Part shown: positions 20,723-31,497 of the stretch, one piece after another
Layout: each line of letters begins with the position of its first letter
Position numbering within the stretch: position 1 is the first letter of the stretch
From: Astragalus membranaceus
Lineage: Eukaryota; Streptophyta; Magnoliopsida; Fabales; Fabaceae
NCBI GenBank assembly: GCA_039519185.1
Contig: CM076846.1
Span: 125,368,182 to 125,432,181, forward strand
DNA: 64,000 nt
Reading direction: 5' to 3'
Notes under the pieces: model-generated
What the model was told of the DNA's origin: nothing
Seen by the model: the letters and a program-made list of their open reading frames with translations, nothing else
Database searches by the model: none
Translations under genes and position numbers: made by a program

Positions 20723-22500
20723 TCAGCTACAACATTGGTCTTTCCGGATGATACTTCAACTCGAAGTCATAATCCTTCAGAAATTCTACCCATCTCCTTT
20801 GCCTGTTATTCAGTTCTTTCTGATCAAACAGATATTTTAAACTTTTGTGATCACTAAAGACTTCGAAACGAGACCCATACAGGCAATGTCTCCAAATCTT
20901 CAGTGCATACACAATAGCTGCCAACTCCAAATCGTGAGTCGGATAATTCTTCTCGTGAGACTTTAATTGCTTGGATGCATAAGCTACCACTTGTTGATTC
21001 TGCATGAGAACACATCCTAAACGCTTCCTAGAAGCATCGCTGTAAATTTGGAATTCCAAAGACGGATCCGGAAGAATCAGGGTCGGAGCAGAAGTCAACC
21101 GAGTTTTCAATTCTTGAAAACATTCTTCACAATCAGCATCCCACGTAAACGGCCGACCCTTACGAGTTAACCGAGTAAGCAGAAGAACTAACTGTGAGAA
21201 ACCTTGAATAAATCTCCTATAATAACCAGCTAGACCCAAGAATCTTCTGATCTCTGTGACTGACGTTGGTCGTTCCCAGTTTAACACAGCTTCCACTTTA
21301 CTGGGATCTACAGCAACTCCCGATTGGGAAATCACATGTCCCAAAAACTTTACCTCAGGCATCCAGAAATCACACTTCGAGGGTTTTGCATACAACTTCT
21401 TTTCTCGGAGTACATTCAGAACAATGCGGAGATGTTGAACATGCTCCTAAATGGTCTTCGAGTATACCAAGATATCATCGATGAAAACGACTACAAACTG
21501 ATCCAGGTACGTGTGGAAGACTCGGTTGATGTAATCCATGAATACCGCTGGAGCATTAGTCAAACCGAAGGGCATCACTACGAACTCGTAATGTCCATAC
21601 CTAGTACGGAAAGCTGTCTTCGGAATATCTAAGGCTCTAACTTTTATTTGATGATACCCTGACCTTAGATCAATTTTTGAAAACACCACAGCACCTCGAA
21701 GTTGATCAAGCAAATCATCTATCCTTGGCAAGGGATATTTATTCTTGATCGTCACTTTGTTGAGTTGTCGATAATCAATGCACAATCTCATGCTACCATA
21801 TTTCTTTTTGACTAGCAACACCGGAGCACCCCATGGAGAAGCACTCGGTTGAATAAACTTCTTTGATATCAACTCTTCAAGTTGGGATTTCAATTCCTTT
21901 AATTCTAAAGGATACATTCGATAAGGAGCAATAGATATTGATCCTGTGCCAGTAACCAATTCTAAAGAAAACTCTACCTCTCGATCTGGAGGTATTGAAG
22001 AAACTTCATCCGGAAAAACATCCAGAAATTCATTCACAACTTGAACAGATGACAAATCTAAACCAGTTTCAGTGGATGCAGATAACATAATTACATAAGC
22101 TTCCGCACCTTGGAATAATGACTGGTTTGCTGAGGTGAAAGAGATAACTGCTTCGGAATTTGCCTTCGTCAATTCCACGGATTCAGAGGCGAAATTGATA
22201 GTTCGATTGGCACAGTCGATTGTAACATGATTTGCAGACATCCAATTCATACCCAGAACGATGTCCATACTTCTCATAGGCAAACAAATAAATTCTATTA
22301 CAAAATTTCTGTCTCCTATGACAAGTAGACAATTTTGACACAATGCTTGGGTCTGGACATGACCCTTAGTAGCAGTTAAGATAGTTATCGGCTCGGATAG
22401 CGGGGATAACGCTAGTCCAAACCGATCCACACATGATTGAGCTATAAAACAGTGGGTTGCACTCCGAATCATATAATATAGTCACGGAGTTATTGAAAAG
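20723..22500 (-). pseudogene. Tekay-A protease, RT and RNase H (decayed)
   Basis: Two open stretches, 22472-21447 and 21395-20727, cover the retroviral-type protease (THCFIAQSC ... DIVLGMNWM), RT (KKKYGSMRLCIDYRQLN, catalytic FIDD in VVFIDDILVYSK) and RNase H (IYSDASRKRLGCVL ... YPTHDLELAAIV). Breaks I can see: an extra base in the protease active-site codons near 22467 (DSGA-type motif lost), an in-frame TAG at about 21447 just after the RT active site, KKDGS changed to KKYGS, and a lost base in the HPGK-type motif near 20738 that puts a stop before the Ogre junction. The protein cannot be made in full. Confidence 0.85.
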
Positions 22501-23541
22501 GAATCCCGTACCCCTCAGTAAATTGTCACTAGGTGTGATGGTCTGAGCATCCAGAGTGTTGACTCGTCTCTGCCTAGGAGCATCTGGTGTTCCTTTGAAA
22601 CTCTTCTTTGCTGGGCACTCATTTGCATAGTGGCCCTCTTCATTACAATAATAGCACCGATTAGATCTTTGTGGACACTCACCACGGTGATACCTTCCGC
22701 AATTTGGACAATTTCTAAACCTTGATGGATCAGACGTTTGGACCTACTTCCCTTTATAAATGTTTCCCTTGAATTGTGTGCTTGGCGTAGAAGATTCAAC
22801 CATTTTCTTCTTACCCTTCCAATAATATTTTCTTTCAGCATACATTTTCCTCAGATCCTCCTCAGCAACATATGCTTGTTGCACTAAGGCAGGATAATTT
22901 ACCATAGTGTAAGAACTAGGGCCTTGGCCTACATCAGCTCGGAGACCCTCTTTGAACATTTGCATCTTCCACCTATCATTTGGGGCATAGCTCCCCAATT
23001 CATAGAACTGTGACAGTCTTTCAAATTTCTCCGCATATTCCCCAACTGACATATCACCTTGTTTGAGGTTCACGAACTCAGCCTACTTGCTTAGTCTTTT
23101 CACCGTAGGGAAATATTGTCCCATGAATAATTCTTTGAAGTGGTCCCAAGTCAGGGGAGTTCCTTGTATTTCCATCATTTCACGTGCATTATTCCACCAG
23201 GTGTGGGCATCTTCATCAAGGGCATTTGCCGCGCAAATTACTTTTTCTTCTTCACCGCATTGCAAGGTTTGAAAGATTCTTTCCATTGCATCTATCCAAT
23301 AATGAGCAGTCATTGGGTCAGATCCACCCCTGAAAACCGGAGGATTCATCTTTTGGAATCGGAAGTATGTTCTGTTAGGATCTTCTTGATAAGGTTGAAT
23401 ATTAGGCTGCTGCAGATCCATTTGATGATGCTGCATTTGCAACATATCCTGCATCATCTTCTGTTGATTCTCAATCACATTTTGCATCCATTCGAAATGT
23501 GGATCAACAGGAGGAGGGTTTCCTCTACCTCTTCCGGCCAT
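22501..23541 (-). pseudogene. Tekay-A gag (decayed)
   Basis: The start MAGRGRGNPPP lies at 23541. The capsid block follows (NPPVFRGGSDPMTAHYWIDAM ... THWWNNAR-like), is stopped by TAG at about 23083, resumes as AEFVNLKQGDMSVGEYAEKFERL, and is stopped again at about 22744. Beyond that, in the same frame, are two zinc-knuckle patches, CPNCGRYHRGEC and CYYCNEEGHYANEC. Gag would form the virus-like particle. Two stops make this copy non-coding. Confidence 0.82.
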
Positions 23542-23660
23542 GATTCTGCGAAATATGCACAAAGTATTAAGTTGATCAAGCTCAATGCCCAATAGCATAC
23601 TAAGAAAATCACAACTGAAGGAAGTAAAAGACTCTTGCATCTAAGTCCGACTAGGTCGAA

Positions 23661-23674
23661 CCGCTTTGATACCA
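23661..23674 (-). promoter_or_regulatory. Tekay-A primer-binding site (tRNA-iMet type)
   Basis: Two bases after the LTR end the minus strand reads TGGTATCAAAGCGG. This matches the usual initiator-Met PBS TGGTATCAGAGC apart from one base. Confidence 0.85.
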
Positions 23675-23676
23675 AC

Positions 23677-26600
23677 TGTAACACCCCGGTATTTCTAACT
23701 AGTAGGAATACCTAAGTGCACCATCTTTAACTACATCAGAGATATTATTTCCTGTTTGGATACTGAACACCACTATAAATGTTTCGCTGAATAATCAACA
23801 AAATAGTCTTAATCATAAATAAGACCATAACGGTTCCCTGACCATCAACCATCAGCAAACTTTAGTGTTCAATATTGTACAAGAAAGCGCAGAAATAAAT
23901 ATATAACTTTTACAACAGTTAAAGTCATAATGTCGTGATACATAGCTAACAAGGGAAAACATAAACTTAAGCATAAAAGCTAAGTCTTCAGCAACAATCC
24001 GAGTACAACCTACTCGTGCCTCTTGGATCTCCTCTTTCCCTGTTTCTCTGTAAAACAACTACATATAAACAATGAGATACAATCTCAGTGAGTTCTACCG
24101 AAACCCTATCTACACTCCCGGTCCAATTAAGAATCCTATTTAACTTAACACGGCACCGACTGCAACTCTGCTGAATCCCGGTGAACCGTATTATAGGACT
24201 TTCTTTCATTCGTGGTTTTATTCATAACCACATGCATTTTCATTCAACACGACAGAGACTGCAACTTTGCTATATCCCCAGTGAACGTGTTAAGACTCAG
24301 TACGACACCGATTGCAACTCTGCTATAACCCTGGTGTATCGCACAACAAACTTTTAACATAACACCGAGTGCAACTTTGCTATATCCCCGGGGAACCCCT
24401 TTACCAATTGTACTTTCCCTAATGGTATACGGGCCTAGGTTTAAGAATCATGACTTCCCTGCCTAGTATGTTAACCTCGTGGGTCGTCACCCACACTCGA
24501 TATAATTTATATATCTTATCTTATCGCTTGAACATTTAGTTCATTGACATTACATCGTTAATTGATCATTTAGTTCCACATAAGAAACGTATCACGTGTT
24601 CGCTTGTTAGGATTTAGGCAAGTGTACTGAATCGTTTCAAGTTATAATAAAATAGTAAGGACCACTAGTCGTATCCATAGGGATTGAGAGTAATTATCCA
24701 CTAAGCAAGTGTGGTAATTCTTAGGTGTACAACGATTGAATAAGTTGTAGTTTATAGTAACCGCAAACAGACTATTTGTAAATAAATTCCGAGAGTAAAA
24801 GCGATTAGGAATTGAATCCGCTCCCCTATACTATCATGCAATATACCATCGATCAACTTCAATGTAATTACCCAATTAACAGATTCAAATCAGTTAATAA
24901 GATTAAGGGCAATCCCTTGCCTCAAAACCCCTTTTCTCTAATGGGAACCCTAATTCCTTAAGTGAAACACCAATAGACAAACCATTGAACACAACAAATT
25001 AACGAATTCACGAGACAATTCCATATTCCTATGATCACCATACTCATGACCTTAAACTCCTAATTTACGGAAACATACCCATCTCTCAATGGTGAACATA
25101 AACCCTAATTCAGTACAACAACAGATATTATTGTAAAGCAATAAGAATGGAGGTAAAGGCACTTGTTAAACAGATAACCAATCGAATTGATCATAACAAC
25201 AGATTCACATGATAGTTTTGGAGAGATTCATCTCTTCCTAACCCTAGACAATTAGCTACTCATAATCAAAGTAATGAAAGATAAGATTAAAGAGAAGTTA
25301 CACAAAGAGGAGTACATTGGATCCTTCAATTCCTTGTTCCCAAGTGTAGAGAAGCCCCAAATCTTGCCCTTGTTTGCAGCTCCAAAACCCTATGTTGGCA
25401 TCCAAGAAGAAGTGCCTTCTCAAATCTGAATTTTCGCTTAAAACCAGTAATTTCTGCCACCCATCACGACGCGATTCGACTCCGTCGCGAAGCGTTGGTG
25501 TAGAAAATTGCTTGGTCACGACACGAAGCCTCTTGGTCGCGACGCAATGCAGCACAGATTTTTCTCCTTCTTTTCTCTGTTGCGTCACTAGGCAAGCATT
25601 CTAGTTCGCTAGTTGACGACACATCAAATTGAAGGTCTTCTATTACAATAGGCACTAGGGATGAGGGAAATAGCTTACAATTCAATCCTAATGACATCAA
25701 TTTAAATCTATGCTAATTCCCAAGACAATTGACTGAAATACAATCAAATAACAACAATTTTGGCTTATAAACTGAACAACAATATACATAAGACGATGAG
25801 TCAACATCGCTCCCGTATACTATTTTACGGTTTTTCGAATAATCATACCCTCTCAAACCATTATTAAAAACCTTTTAAAACATGTTCAAAATCATGGCAT
25901 TATAAGCCTAATATCGTTGGAAAAGGGTTAGGAAAGGATTAGAAGAGGATTGGAATCGAACGGGATCATTTCGGGCAAGTTTGTAACATTTTGACAGAAC
26001 ACTGGCACGGTCCGTGCTCCCATACGCACGGGTCGTGCGCCCTGTAAGTCATTTTTGAAAAACACAAACAGAACGAGACGCACGGTCCGTGCTCCTGGGA
26101 CGCACGGGTCGTGCGTTTTGACAGCACTCTATTTTTATCCCGTTTCGCGTTTTTCGTCGTTCCGATCAATTCCGATACCTGTCTCAATCCAGTCCCAACA
26201 TAAATACAGTCCAAAAACATATTCAAACAACAATGATCATCATCAAATCATCAATCACAAACACAAACGTAAACAATTTATCGTTTATGTCAAAATACGT
26301 TAATTTTCAAATAACGGTTTTCAAAACTCAAATTCGACATTTCGAAATACTCAATCCAAACCTAAATGTGAGTAAAACTCACCCTTGACGCGAGAACAAC
26401 GGTTGAACCGAAATCCCAAACTCCTCAAAACCCCCAAACGACCCTAGAATCACCAATTTACTTCCAACTCCGAATCGAGCTTCAATCCGCTTCCAATCCG
26501 CCTTAGGTTCGCTTCTAACCACACCTAAGCCATCAAAATCAACTCAAATTCGAAATCACCTCACCCTAACACTTCAAATTCGAAAGTCAAAGGGGGATGG

Positions 26601-26826
26601 AAAATGGAAACTATAACTCACCTAGCATGGAGGGATGGAAGGAGAAGCAAGGATGATGATGAAACTTAGGGGTGATGGGTGGTGATCTTCTTCTTCTTCT
26701 TCTTCTTCTTCCCTTTTTCTTCTTCTTTCTTCCTTTCCTTCTTTTCTCCTTTTCTCTCCTCTGTTTCTTCTCTTCTTCGATTCCTTCCTTTCCTTCTTTC
26801 TTAATTCTCTTTTCTTTCTTTTCTTT

Positions 26827-26903
<77 letters not shown>

Positions 26904-27109
26904 TTAAGTGGTAATATGGTCAAGGACCATATTGCCCTTAATCCCTTATTTCTTTCTCAAATCGCCCTTATTCCGTATTATCCGGTCAACGATCCTATGA
27001 CAACCGACAATTAATTTTAGCACTCAATAAATTTATCAATCAAGTACTAAAATAATTCAATTGGGGGTAACATCCAAATAATTTGGTTAATTATTTTGGG
27101 GATGTTACA
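23677..27109 (-). repeat. Tekay-A 5' LTR (3.43 kb)
   Basis: Plus-strand ends TGTAACACCCC...GATGTTACA. Contents: four irregular copies of a CACCGANTGCAACTNTGCTATATCCC unit at 24151-24395; then 24600-25960, which has no coding sense I trust and starts with a TGTTAGGATTTAGGCAAGTG motif that could mark an old insertion inside the LTR; an inverted/direct GCACGGGTCGTGC repeat cluster near 26005-26115; a CT-rich tract; and a CA/TA microsatellite. Only the last 1.1 kb can be compared with the other LTR. Confidence 0.85.
26829..26901. repeat. CA/TA compound microsatellite in Tekay-A 5' LTR
   Basis: About 29 CA dinucleotides followed by about 7 TA units. The other LTR has only AT units at the matching place (831-860). 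Confidence 0.95.
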
Positions 27110-28050
27110 ATCATTACTAGTTTGTTTTTCCCTATACTACTTCGATTATGTTGTAATTTTTCTCTTCATTTTAATGAAATTACAGGGAGTACCTATGAAG
27201 CATGGACTCTGACACGGACACCTGATGCGACACAGACACAGACACGTCGACACTGCTAATTCATAAAGTATAGGACACCAATACCAATACATATATAATC
27301 ATTTATTTATTATAATTCAATAAAATATAAACATTATCTTAAAAAGATCTAAATTGAACAATATATTCATAACAAAAAAGTTCCTAAACAAAATATGATA
27401 GTTTTTCACATTCATTCTCTATTTACTATACCAAAAAGTTAAAAATGATGTAATCAAATTTAATGTTTTCAACCCCTTTAATGATCATCACTACTTCGAC
27501 ACATTTGTAACCTCTCTAGAAGTAACTCCGAAGTGTCCAAGAAGTGTCTAAGATGTGTCGAATAAAAGAAAAGAAAAGAAAAAAAAAATTTTGGAACACT
27601 TGTCTGGGGTGTCAGAAACGTGTCATACCAGTGTCGTACGAGTGTTGGACACCAACACGTGTCGGGTACCGGGACACGACTAATCTCATGACAGAATAGG
27701 TAAAATGAGTCACGAATTGGTTTAATTAAGCGTAGTTTTGGTTTAATGTTACAGACAAATTTGGGTATGTACAATACAATTTTTTTCTTGAAATGGGGGA
27801 TGTGTGTAGTTTGAATATTTCAGCAATGTAATAATGAGTAGGTTCACAGCTGTAAACTTAGCATTCACATTAATTAGCCTGCACCCGCCTTTTATGATTC
27901 TTTCATTCATTCAGATTGTTAAGTAAACGGCCTTCAAACCCTCTCATGGTCCCATATCATAAAGTTCTGTTTTCACTACAATTTTTATTTTTATTTTTTC
28001 GCACCATTGCTGTCTATTCACGCAGTGTCTCAACACTTTCAACGAAAGAC
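27110..28050. other. No gene seen; GTGTC/GACAC-rich unclassified repeat
   Basis: Two clusters of short GACAC/GTGTC words, GACACGGACACC... at about 27207-27256 and ...GTGTCGGGTACCGGGACACG at about 27598-27686, face each other around an A/T-rich centre. This suggests a small element with degenerate inverted ends, but no TSD or known TIR was found. The rest is A/T-rich with no ORF. Confidence 0.35.
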
Positions 28051-28059
28051 TAATCTCCG

Positions 28060-28175
28060 CTCGTACTTAAGATCAAATTTCGCACTGACCAACACCGACT
28101 TTGTCCACCGTGGAAATCGAATCCGGGAGCACCGGGTTGACCCCGTGTCCCGAGTAGATTAAGCCATTGGCGGTG
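28060..28175 (-). repeat. SINE-like, tRNA-derived head
   Basis: The minus strand holds TGGCTTAATCTACTCGG (A-box-like) and, about 30-40 bases on, GGATTCGATTTCC (B-box-like). This is the spacing of a tRNA-derived SINE promoter. No poly-A/T tail or TSD confirmed, so a degenerate tRNA-like fragment is equally possible. Confidence 0.35.
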
Positions 28176-28415
28176 TTGGTTTTTTACTAATCTTTATTGC
28201 TGTTATTGAAGCTACTGTTATTAATATGATCCGTTTGCCAGTTTTTTTTACAGATGATTCGTTTGTTAGTTAATGAAAGTTGGTTTGAAGAATAAAGATG
28301 AAAACATTTGTTCAGTTTTGAATGATATGCTTACTATATAGTCTCTTAACACTCAATTTTCTATGTGTCCTCTTGCATTACTCCCTCAGGTCTCGAATAT
28401 AAACAACACAAAATC

Positions 28416-28850
28416 CTACTTTGGTGGTCTAAAATAGGCTCTACCGGCGAGTTTAACTCTTTTTGGGTCTGAAATCCTGACATAGGCCAAGTAACCCAAG
28501 ATTCGAAAATAAGACACATTATGTTGTCTTTTTTTTATGATTTCATAAGGAGAAATTTTGCTCTTAGACTTTGGAAGTTTATTCAGGACATAACTTACAG
28601 TTAACAAAATTTCCCCCCACCAGTGAGATGCAGCACAAGAATAAAGCATAATAGCAACTACAAATTCGGTAAAAGTTCTATTCTTTCTTTCTGCTTTACC
28701 ATTCATTTCGGGAGAATATGGTGCAGTCGTTTCATGTATAATTTCATTAAATTAATGGGAATCATACTCCATTTCTCAATTGCTATAAAAGCTCTTAACC
28801 TTTCTATTTAATTGATTTTCAAAATCTGTAATGGAAAACTTTGAATATGT
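28416..28850 (-). pseudogene. Ty1/copia integrase fragment
   Basis: The minus strand encodes MNGKAERKNRTFTEFV ... WWGEILLTVSYVLNKLPKSK ... PYEIIKKRQHN ... ILGYLAYVRI. This is the end of the integrase core (the glutamate of NG-AERKNRT) and the region after it in copia elements. Upstream, 28710-28850, the same protein can be followed with stops. Only this piece of integrase is left; no RT is recognisable nearby. Confidence 0.75.
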
Positions 28851-29350
28851 CAAGCACTTCACTTTTATTTTTCACAAAGTATATGTAGTCAAATCAATTA
28901 TAAATAAAAGTCGTAAACTATCGTTTTCCATTTCTGGTTAATGTTCTATCTTATTCGCATATATCTGAGTTAGTCAAAACTAATACTCAGATTTCCTTAC
29001 TGATTTATGCGAAGTCCTGAAAATTTTTGCTTGACTACAAAAGTCACATTTTTTTTAGTCATTTAAGAAAATAACTTTTGAAAAATGTTATCTGGCTTTT
29101 TTTGAAAAGAATGCATTTGTTTACACGTCAAAGTCAAACACGTCTAAAAAAATAGTATAGCGTTCAAAACTTCCGATAGACGAAGTAAACAATGCGTTAA
29201 AAAAAATATTCACCAGACTCAACTTACTTTTCCTTTTTTTTTTCCAGCAACGATCTATGTTCGAAACATAGCATGATCACATCGAGCAAAGCCAGTGACC
29301 ATCCACCAACCTTCGCAATTATCAACAATGTTGATTTCATAAATTATAGC
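28851..29350. other. No recognisable feature
   Basis: A/T-rich sequence between the copia integrase and gag scraps, probably the eroded interior of the same element (protease region). I see no motif in it. Confidence 0.4.
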
Positions 29351-29354
29351 AACC

Positions 29355-30122
29355 GATTGTTATTCAGTCAGGTTTGCCTGCAGGGCAGAGCTTGGCCTCT
29401 TCCTACACTTGCATGTCATATGGCCTGGTCACTCGCAACTTAAACAATTAAATGGAGGAGCAGCATCATTATTAGGTTGTGGTGGTGGTTGAGGCTTAGG
29501 ATATGGGGACTTTGGAGGGTTCCCATTCTTGTTGGGGTCTTTTGAATCTGATTACGGTTTTCTAGAAAGTTTTATTGCAACTTTCAAAATTATATATTGC
29601 AATATATCGTGAAACACATAACTTCTCAAAAAAAATATTATTGCTAATGAGATCAAAAGCAATTCTATGATATAAAACATAATATAAAACCATTAACCGT
29701 TAAATCTTAACCACTAACGGCAACAAAAGATATGAATAAAAAATAATTTCAAAAAATACGAATTAAAAAAAAATTCATTCTTATAGAGATGATTATTCTC
29801 TTTCCATAGAATTAAAAATTATAGAGATAATCATTATCTTTCTATTATTATACCGTATAGAGAAAACAATTCTCTTTCTATTGATAAATAGTATAGAGAA
29901 AATTATTCTCTTTCTATAGGAATATTTCCTTTTCAGAGCATCACAGACATCCCTGGCGGACTTACAGGTACTGTAATAATCATAAAGATCATCAGTTAGT
30001 CCGTTCAGAATAAAATTCTTACAGAGATAGTCATGCTCCTTCCATAGGAGTATTTCATTTGCTATTTTAGTCTGTTCGGCTGTTTCAGCGGAACCAGCAC
30101 CAGTAATTTCTTCGGTTGTCAT
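29355..30122 (-). pseudogene. Ty1/copia gag fragment
   Basis: The minus strand starts MTTEEITGAGSAETAEQ at 30122 and continues with LWKEHDYLCKNFILNGL and YYSTCKSARDVCDALKRKY, the start of a copia gag of the UBN2 type. From about 29920 to 29780 the frame degenerates into a duplicated AGAGAAT/ATTCTCT-rich block. Near 29445-29390 a zinc knuckle is still visible, CLSCE-stop-PGHMTCKC, with an in-frame stop. Together with the integrase scrap this is a single decayed minus-strand copia element. Confidence 0.7.
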
Positions 30123-30445
30123 GGTTGAATTAGAAACGTTTTAAAAATGTTAATCCGAGTAGGTTCCCAGGAAAGAGAGGTGGGTCACAATGGACACTCT
30201 TAAGTACCAAGTCTTTCCTAGCTAGAACTTTCCCCAAACAACACTGGTTTCAAGAACAAGCCGAAGAGATTACTGGGATGAGTCGCGGACTAGGTCGCTC
30301 TCTTTAAGACGTTTCGTGGCACTGCTCCAAGGTGCAAGCAGGCTATCAACCACGACGTCCCCAGGATAAAACGACCCAGTCGAAACTGCTACGAAAGTTC
30401 ACTGCACCGTGAAAATTTGCTCTAAGATATACACCCTCAATATGG

Positions 30446-30660
30446 TTATGAAAAACCACTCTTTAGAAACTAAGCTTGGAAATGCTTCAAGCTTTCTAGA
30501 GAAGAAAGAAATTTTGGTTATAAAAAACGACTCTTTAGAAACTAAGCTTGGAAATGCTTCAAGCTTTCTAGAGAAGAAAGAAATTTTGGTTATGAAAAAC
30601 CACTCTTTAGAAACTAAGCTTGGAAATGCTTCAAGCTTTCTAGAGAAGAAAGAAATTTAG
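30446..30660. repeat. 72-bp tandem repeat, three copies
   Basis: A 72-bp unit containing CTCTTTAGAAACTAAGCTTG recurs with starts at 30459, 30531 and 30603 and only a few differences. It lies between the copia gag start and an upstream TATA box, so it is probably leader/LTR sequence. The unit is a multiple of three, which explains the spurious 83-residue plus-strand ORF across it. Confidence 0.9.
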
Positions 30661-30730
30661 GGAGAAGAGAGAAAACTTAAGAAATGATTTATCGTCAAGT
30701 GGTGTAAGAAATAAGTGAGGAGGAGTCTCC

Positions 30731-30738
30731 CTTTTATA
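30731..30738 (-). promoter_or_regulatory. Putative TATA box of the decayed copia LTR
   Basis: The minus strand reads GCCTATAAAAGGGAGACTCC, a good TATA box about 600 bases upstream of the gag start. No LTR borders could be fixed. Confidence 0.4.
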
Positions 30739-30742
30739 GGCT

Positions 30743-31489
30743 TTTTACACTATAGAAGTGTTTAGTCTACCCAATATAGGGCTTTTTCCAATTCACACTT
30801 AACAAAATTTCAACAACGCGCATGACTGTGCAAGGAGGAACCTAGTGATCATTGGAAATATAGATCTGATGAATAAGAGATTGTAGAGTTATTGATTTAT
30901 TATCTAAGCATAATTTATTTTGCTCAACCAAATGCTAGAGAGAACATGAATTAATGTAACAGGTAAGACATCCAACATGTTTTTTACCAAAAGACATCCA
31001 ACAATTGATCACTCCAGAATCTGCTCAAAATAGAATGCTAAGACAAAATACTAGATATATTAATAAAAAAAGTTGATAGAAGATTAGAGTCGGTGTTGGA
31101 AAGTTGATCACTCGAGGATTCACTCAAAACAAATAACAAAGACATAATAATACTCACGTAGTCTTGATCCATTAGCTCATATAGAGCTAATGTGACACGC
31201 TTTAATTAATGTTGTAGAAAAGAATATTCAGATTGCTCGACTTCATATTATATCTGTAGTGTATATATATGTCGATTGTTGGTTTTTGTTTCATATTAGA
31301 TGCTTCCAATTTGAAATTTGTCAATACTATCACAAATTTATTATATATATAGTACAACTTTTCTAACAATAAAATGTGTGTACATATACATCCAAATTGA
31401 GAGTACTTAAGGGGCTATCCAACCCAAACCCATTACAGAAGTACTACACATTGGTACTCAAGTCCTTTAAATCGAGTAAAATAGGGTAC
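30743..31489. other. No recognisable feature
   Basis: A/T-rich sequence up to the hAT target site. It has a TA-rich stretch near 31260-31350 and no supported gene. Confidence 0.5.
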
Positions 31490-31497
31490 CATCCTAT

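Larger units (their letters stand above)
1..27109 (-). mobile_element. Tekay-A: Ty3/gypsy chromovirus, interrupted by Ogre
   Basis: Read on the minus strand this is LTR (23677-27109), tRNA-Met-type PBS, gag, protease, RT, RNase H, then the nested Ogre, then integrase with a chromodomain-like tail, PPT, and the second LTR (1-1066, cut by the window edge). Gene order PR-RT-RH-INT and the C-terminal chromodomain-like block are those of plant chromoviruses; LTR size and gag fit the Tekay/Del lineage. Every coding block except integrase carries stops or frameshifts, so the copy is dead. TSDs cannot be tested because the left end lies outside the window. Confidence 0.85.

Noticed and set aside
22515..22841. 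108-residue minus ORF next to Tekay-A gag
   Set aside because: The zinc-knuckle protein reads in a different frame over the same bases; this ORF is its shadow.
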